A DNA stretch of 15,765 nt from an uncultured Varibaculum sp. (lineage in GTDB: Bacteria; Actinomycetota; Actinomycetes; Actinomycetales; Actinomycetaceae). Within the stretch, counting starts at the first letter, position 1; each line of letters opens with the position of its first letter. A program made the translations under genes and the position numbers. Where the stretch lies: NCBI GenBank assembly GCA_947253735.1, contig CAMYAU010000026.1:1-15765 (forward strand), in the 5' to 3' direction. Shown here one piece after another: positions 13,862 through 15,765 of the stretch. The notes under the pieces were generated by a model. It did no database searches. It was not told the DNA's origin and saw only the letters and a program-made list of their open reading frames with translations.

Positions 13862-13969
13862 GGTGTTATGTTGCCATCTTCTGAAGCTTAGCGGCTAGTT
13901 ATCCACCTCGGGGTGAGTAAAAAGCGCAAACGTGAAAGAATGCGTTAAGGCAGATATTGAGCAGTATCC

Positions 13970-13974
13970 GGAGG
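13970..13974 (+). promoter_or_regulatory. Ribosome binding site of the UPF0182 gene
   Basis: GGAGG lies 5 nt before GTG 13980 and selects this start over an in-frame GTG at 13932. The 13862-13979 gap also contains one DnaA-box-like TTATCCACC at 13899, which I do not consider meaningful alone. Confidence 0.6.
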
Positions 13975-13979
13975 AACTC

Positions 13980-15765
13980 GTGAGTAACGATTTATTTGGA
14001 AATCTTGGTTTCGGAGGAGGCAAAGGTGGAGGCTTTCCCGGCTTTCCCGGTGGATTTGGCGCTGGTAGAGGCGATGGAAAAGGTCGCGGCAGCTCTGGTG
14101 GAGCAGGCCGCGGCGCAAACCTGCCATTACCAAAAATAAAATTCAAAAAACCGGGGCCATTGGGTATCGCTATTGGCGTAATCGTAGCGCTAGTAGTGGT
14201 GCTTTTGGTGGCCTCGCAGGTGTGGACCGAGATTCTCTGGTATCGCCAGACCGGGTATTTGCGAGTGTTGCTTACCCAGTGGATTGCTGCTGGGGGCATG
14301 TTTGTTCTCGCTTTTCTTATTGCTTGGGCGCTTTTAGCTATCAATTTGCAGATTGCCTATCGCAACCGTCCACAAATGGGAACTATTGCTGCATCAATTA
14401 GGTCTTACCGCTCCAGCATTACCCGGCATCCCCGGGTAATTTTTCTGGGCATCCCTGCCCTGATAGCTCTGTTCTTGGCAACGGGGATGGCTTCCAATTG
14501 GCGCCAGGCGCTGGTTGCGATTACCGGGGGTTCTTTTGGTAAAAAGGATCCGCAATTCGGTTTTGATATTTCCTTCTTTGTCTTCCGCTTGCCGTTAATC
14601 GATATGGCGGTAACTTTCCTGCTTACTTTGTTGGGAATTTCTTTGGTGGCCTGCTTAATCGCTTACTACTTATTGGGATCGATGACGGTGACTCCCAAGG
14701 CAAAGGCTACTCGAGGTGCCCGTATCCATATGGGGATATTGCTTGCTATTTCCTCGGTAATGGTTGGTGTTACCTACGTTATTGACCGTTGGACCATGGT
14801 CTATGGGCAAAACTCGCCGACCGATGGGGCTATGTATACCGATGTGCACGCGATTATTCCGGCACGCACGATTTTGGCGGTTATCGCTTTGATTGTGGCG
14901 GCTCTGTTCGTATTCGCAGCTTTTAGAGGTGGCTGGTATCTGCCAGCAGCGGGCATTGCGGTAACCGTGGTTTCTGCCCTGGTAATCGGGGTTGGCTATC
15001 CGTTCATTATCCAGCAGTTCCGGGTGCGCCCTAACGAGCGGGAGCTGGAAAGCCAATATATTGACCGCAATATCAAGGCCACTTTGGATGCGTTTGGAAT
15101 GAAAGATTTGGATCTGATTTCCTATGATCAGGTCACTAATGAAGCCAGCGCTAACCAGCTACGTCAGGATGCGGACTCTACTCAACAGATCCGTCTACTT
15201 GATCCGGAAGTTATTTCTCCGGCAGTGCGGCAGATGAAACAGTCACGTCCTTACTATTCTTTCCCGGATCAGTTCGCGGTTGACCGCTATAACTTCCCAG
15301 GTAAAGACGGGAAGATGGAAAAGCGGGACACCGTGATCGCGGTGCGCGATATTAACTTGAATGGTTTGGCTAATTCCCAACGTAACTGGGTAAATGACCA
15401 CACAGTTTACACTCACGGTTTCGGGGTAGTGGCCGCCTATGGTAACCAGGTAACCTCCGAGGGGCTGCCCTCCTATTGGGAATCCTCCCTGTCGGCTAAG
15501 GAATATGGGGAAATCGGAGACTATGAGAAACGTATTTATTTCTCGCAGGCATCCCCGCTGTATTCCATTGTGGGTGCTCCCAAGGGGTCTGATCCTAAAG
15601 AGTTGGATTACCAGGACGCCAAGAATAACCAGCAGGTTTACACCACTTTCGATGGTGACGGCGGCCCTCAGGTTGGAAACTTCTTAAACAAGGTGCTTTA
15701 TGCCTTGAAGTTCCGCTCTACTGACCTGTTCTTCTCTGACCAGATCAACAGCAAGTCGCAGATTC
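13980..15765 (+). CDS. UPF0182 family multi-spanning membrane protein (5' part)
   Basis: The frame is open from GTG 13980 to the window edge, 595 codons, whereas the family is usually about 900-1000 residues, so the 3' third is outside the window. The first 57 residues are a Gly/Phe/Arg-rich cytoplasmic tail (GFPGFPGGFG and similar). About seven membrane segments follow, the first at about 60-82 and the last at about 319-345. A large soluble domain then begins (FRVRPNERELESQYIDRNI, LDPEVISPAVRQMKQSRPYY, NDHTVYTHGFGVVAAYGNQ), which I recognise as UPF0182 (Rv3193c-like). The soluble part is expected to be extracytoplasmic. The molecular function is unknown. Neighbouring YlbL-like and PPA1309 genes are its usual companions in Actinobacteria. 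Confidence 0.92.
   Translation, partial: MSNDLFGNLGFGGGKGGGFPGFPGGFGAGRGDGKGRGSSGGAGRGANLPLPKIKFKKPGPLGIAIGVIVALVVVLLVASQVWTEILWYRQTGYLRVLLTQWIAAGGMFVLAFLIAWALLAINLQIAYRNRPQMGTIAASIRSYRSSITRHPRVIFLGIPALIALFLATGMASNWRQALVAITGGSFGKKDPQFGFDISFFVFRLPLIDMAVTFLLTLLGISLVACLIAYYLLGSMTVTPKAKATRGARIHMGILLAISSVMVGVTYVIDRWTMVYGQNSPTDGAMYTDVHAIIPARTILAVIALIVAALFVFAAFRGGWYLPAAGIAVTVVSALVIGVGYPFIIQQFRVRPNERELESQYIDRNIKATLDAFGMKDLDLISYDQVTNEASANQLRQDADSTQQIRLLDPEVISPAVRQMKQSRPYYSFPDQFAVDRYNFPGKDGKMEKRDTVIAVRDINLNGLANSQRNWVNDHTVYTHGFGVVAAYGNQVTSEGLPSYWESSLSAKEYGEIGDYEKRIYFSQASPLYSIVGAPKGSDPKELDYQDAKNNQQVYTTFDGDGGPQVGNFLNKVLYALKFRSTDLFFSDQINSKSQI

Noticed and set aside
13899..13907. DnaA-box-like TTATCCACC
   Set aside because: A single imperfect box with no cluster, no AT-rich unwinding region and no dnaA/dnaN nearby.
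13895..14344. 149-codon proline-rich minus-strand ORF
   Set aside because: It is the antisense shadow of the Gly-rich tail and first membrane segments of the UPF0182 gene.
1..15765. Mobile element, prophage or CRISPR array
   Set aside because: No transposase, integrase, terminal repeats or regularly spaced repeats seen. All identified genes are conserved housekeeping or actinobacterial core families.

Overview
The window reads as ordinary chromosome from a moderate-GC actinobacterium. The gene families point this way: DUF3039, DUF2017, a DUF2342-type metalloprotease, PPA1309, UPF0182, a YlbL-like PDZ/S16 protease and a UvrD2-type helicase are typical of Actinobacteria. Base composition is close to balanced, which would fit an Actinomycetaceae genus such as Varibaculum or Mobiluncus. 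That genus-level guess is inference. I see no insertion sequence, prophage gene, CRISPR array, rRNA or tRNA.

Layout. 1-79 is the 3' tail of an unidentified + strand gene. 231-545 is a small DUF3039 protein, convergent with pncB (672-2066, minus). pncB is divergent from a + strand run: clpS (2208-2504), DUF2017 (2501-3094), murI (3104-3916) and a metallo-beta-lactamase-fold phosphodiesterase-like gene (3917-4702). These converge on the minus pair rph-rdgB (6115 down to 4725). Divergent from rph are nudC (6381-7400) and a UvrD2-type helicase (7411-9456), which converge with a 4-bp overlap on a minus pair: a DUF2342-type metalloprotease (12073-10469) followed by a ThiF/E1-like protein (10394-9453). 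Divergent from the metalloprotease is the ylbL-like protease (12193-13284), overlapping tail to tail with a PPA1309-family gene (13861-13253). A UPF0182 membrane protein (13980 onward) runs off the window end.

From memory of the Mycobacterium tuberculosis map, the left half matches Rv1330c-Rv1341 and the right half matches Rv3193c-Rv3199c, so two blocks that are far apart there are adjacent here. Functionally the window combines NAD metabolism (PncB salvage, NudC hydrolysis), protein turnover (ClpS, metalloprotease, YlbL-like), RNA and nucleotide hygiene (RNase PH, RdgB), cell-wall precursor supply (MurI) and DNA repair (UvrD2-type).

The most interesting signals are these. (1) Seven genes share a TAnnnT hexamer exactly 6-7 nt before the start codon, which suggests pervasive leaderless transcription. 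At murI and the helicase the hexamer begins with the stop codon of the upstream gene. (2) The ClpS homologue has lost several residues that bind N-degrons. (3) The ThiF-like protein keeps its zinc cysteines and glycine loop but lacks the adenylation residues. (4) The helicase lacks the four-cysteine motif known from mycobacterial UvrD2. (5) Two inverted repeats fill the 74-bp gap between the metalloprotease and ThiF-like genes. I found no clearly new multi-gene defence or biosynthetic system.
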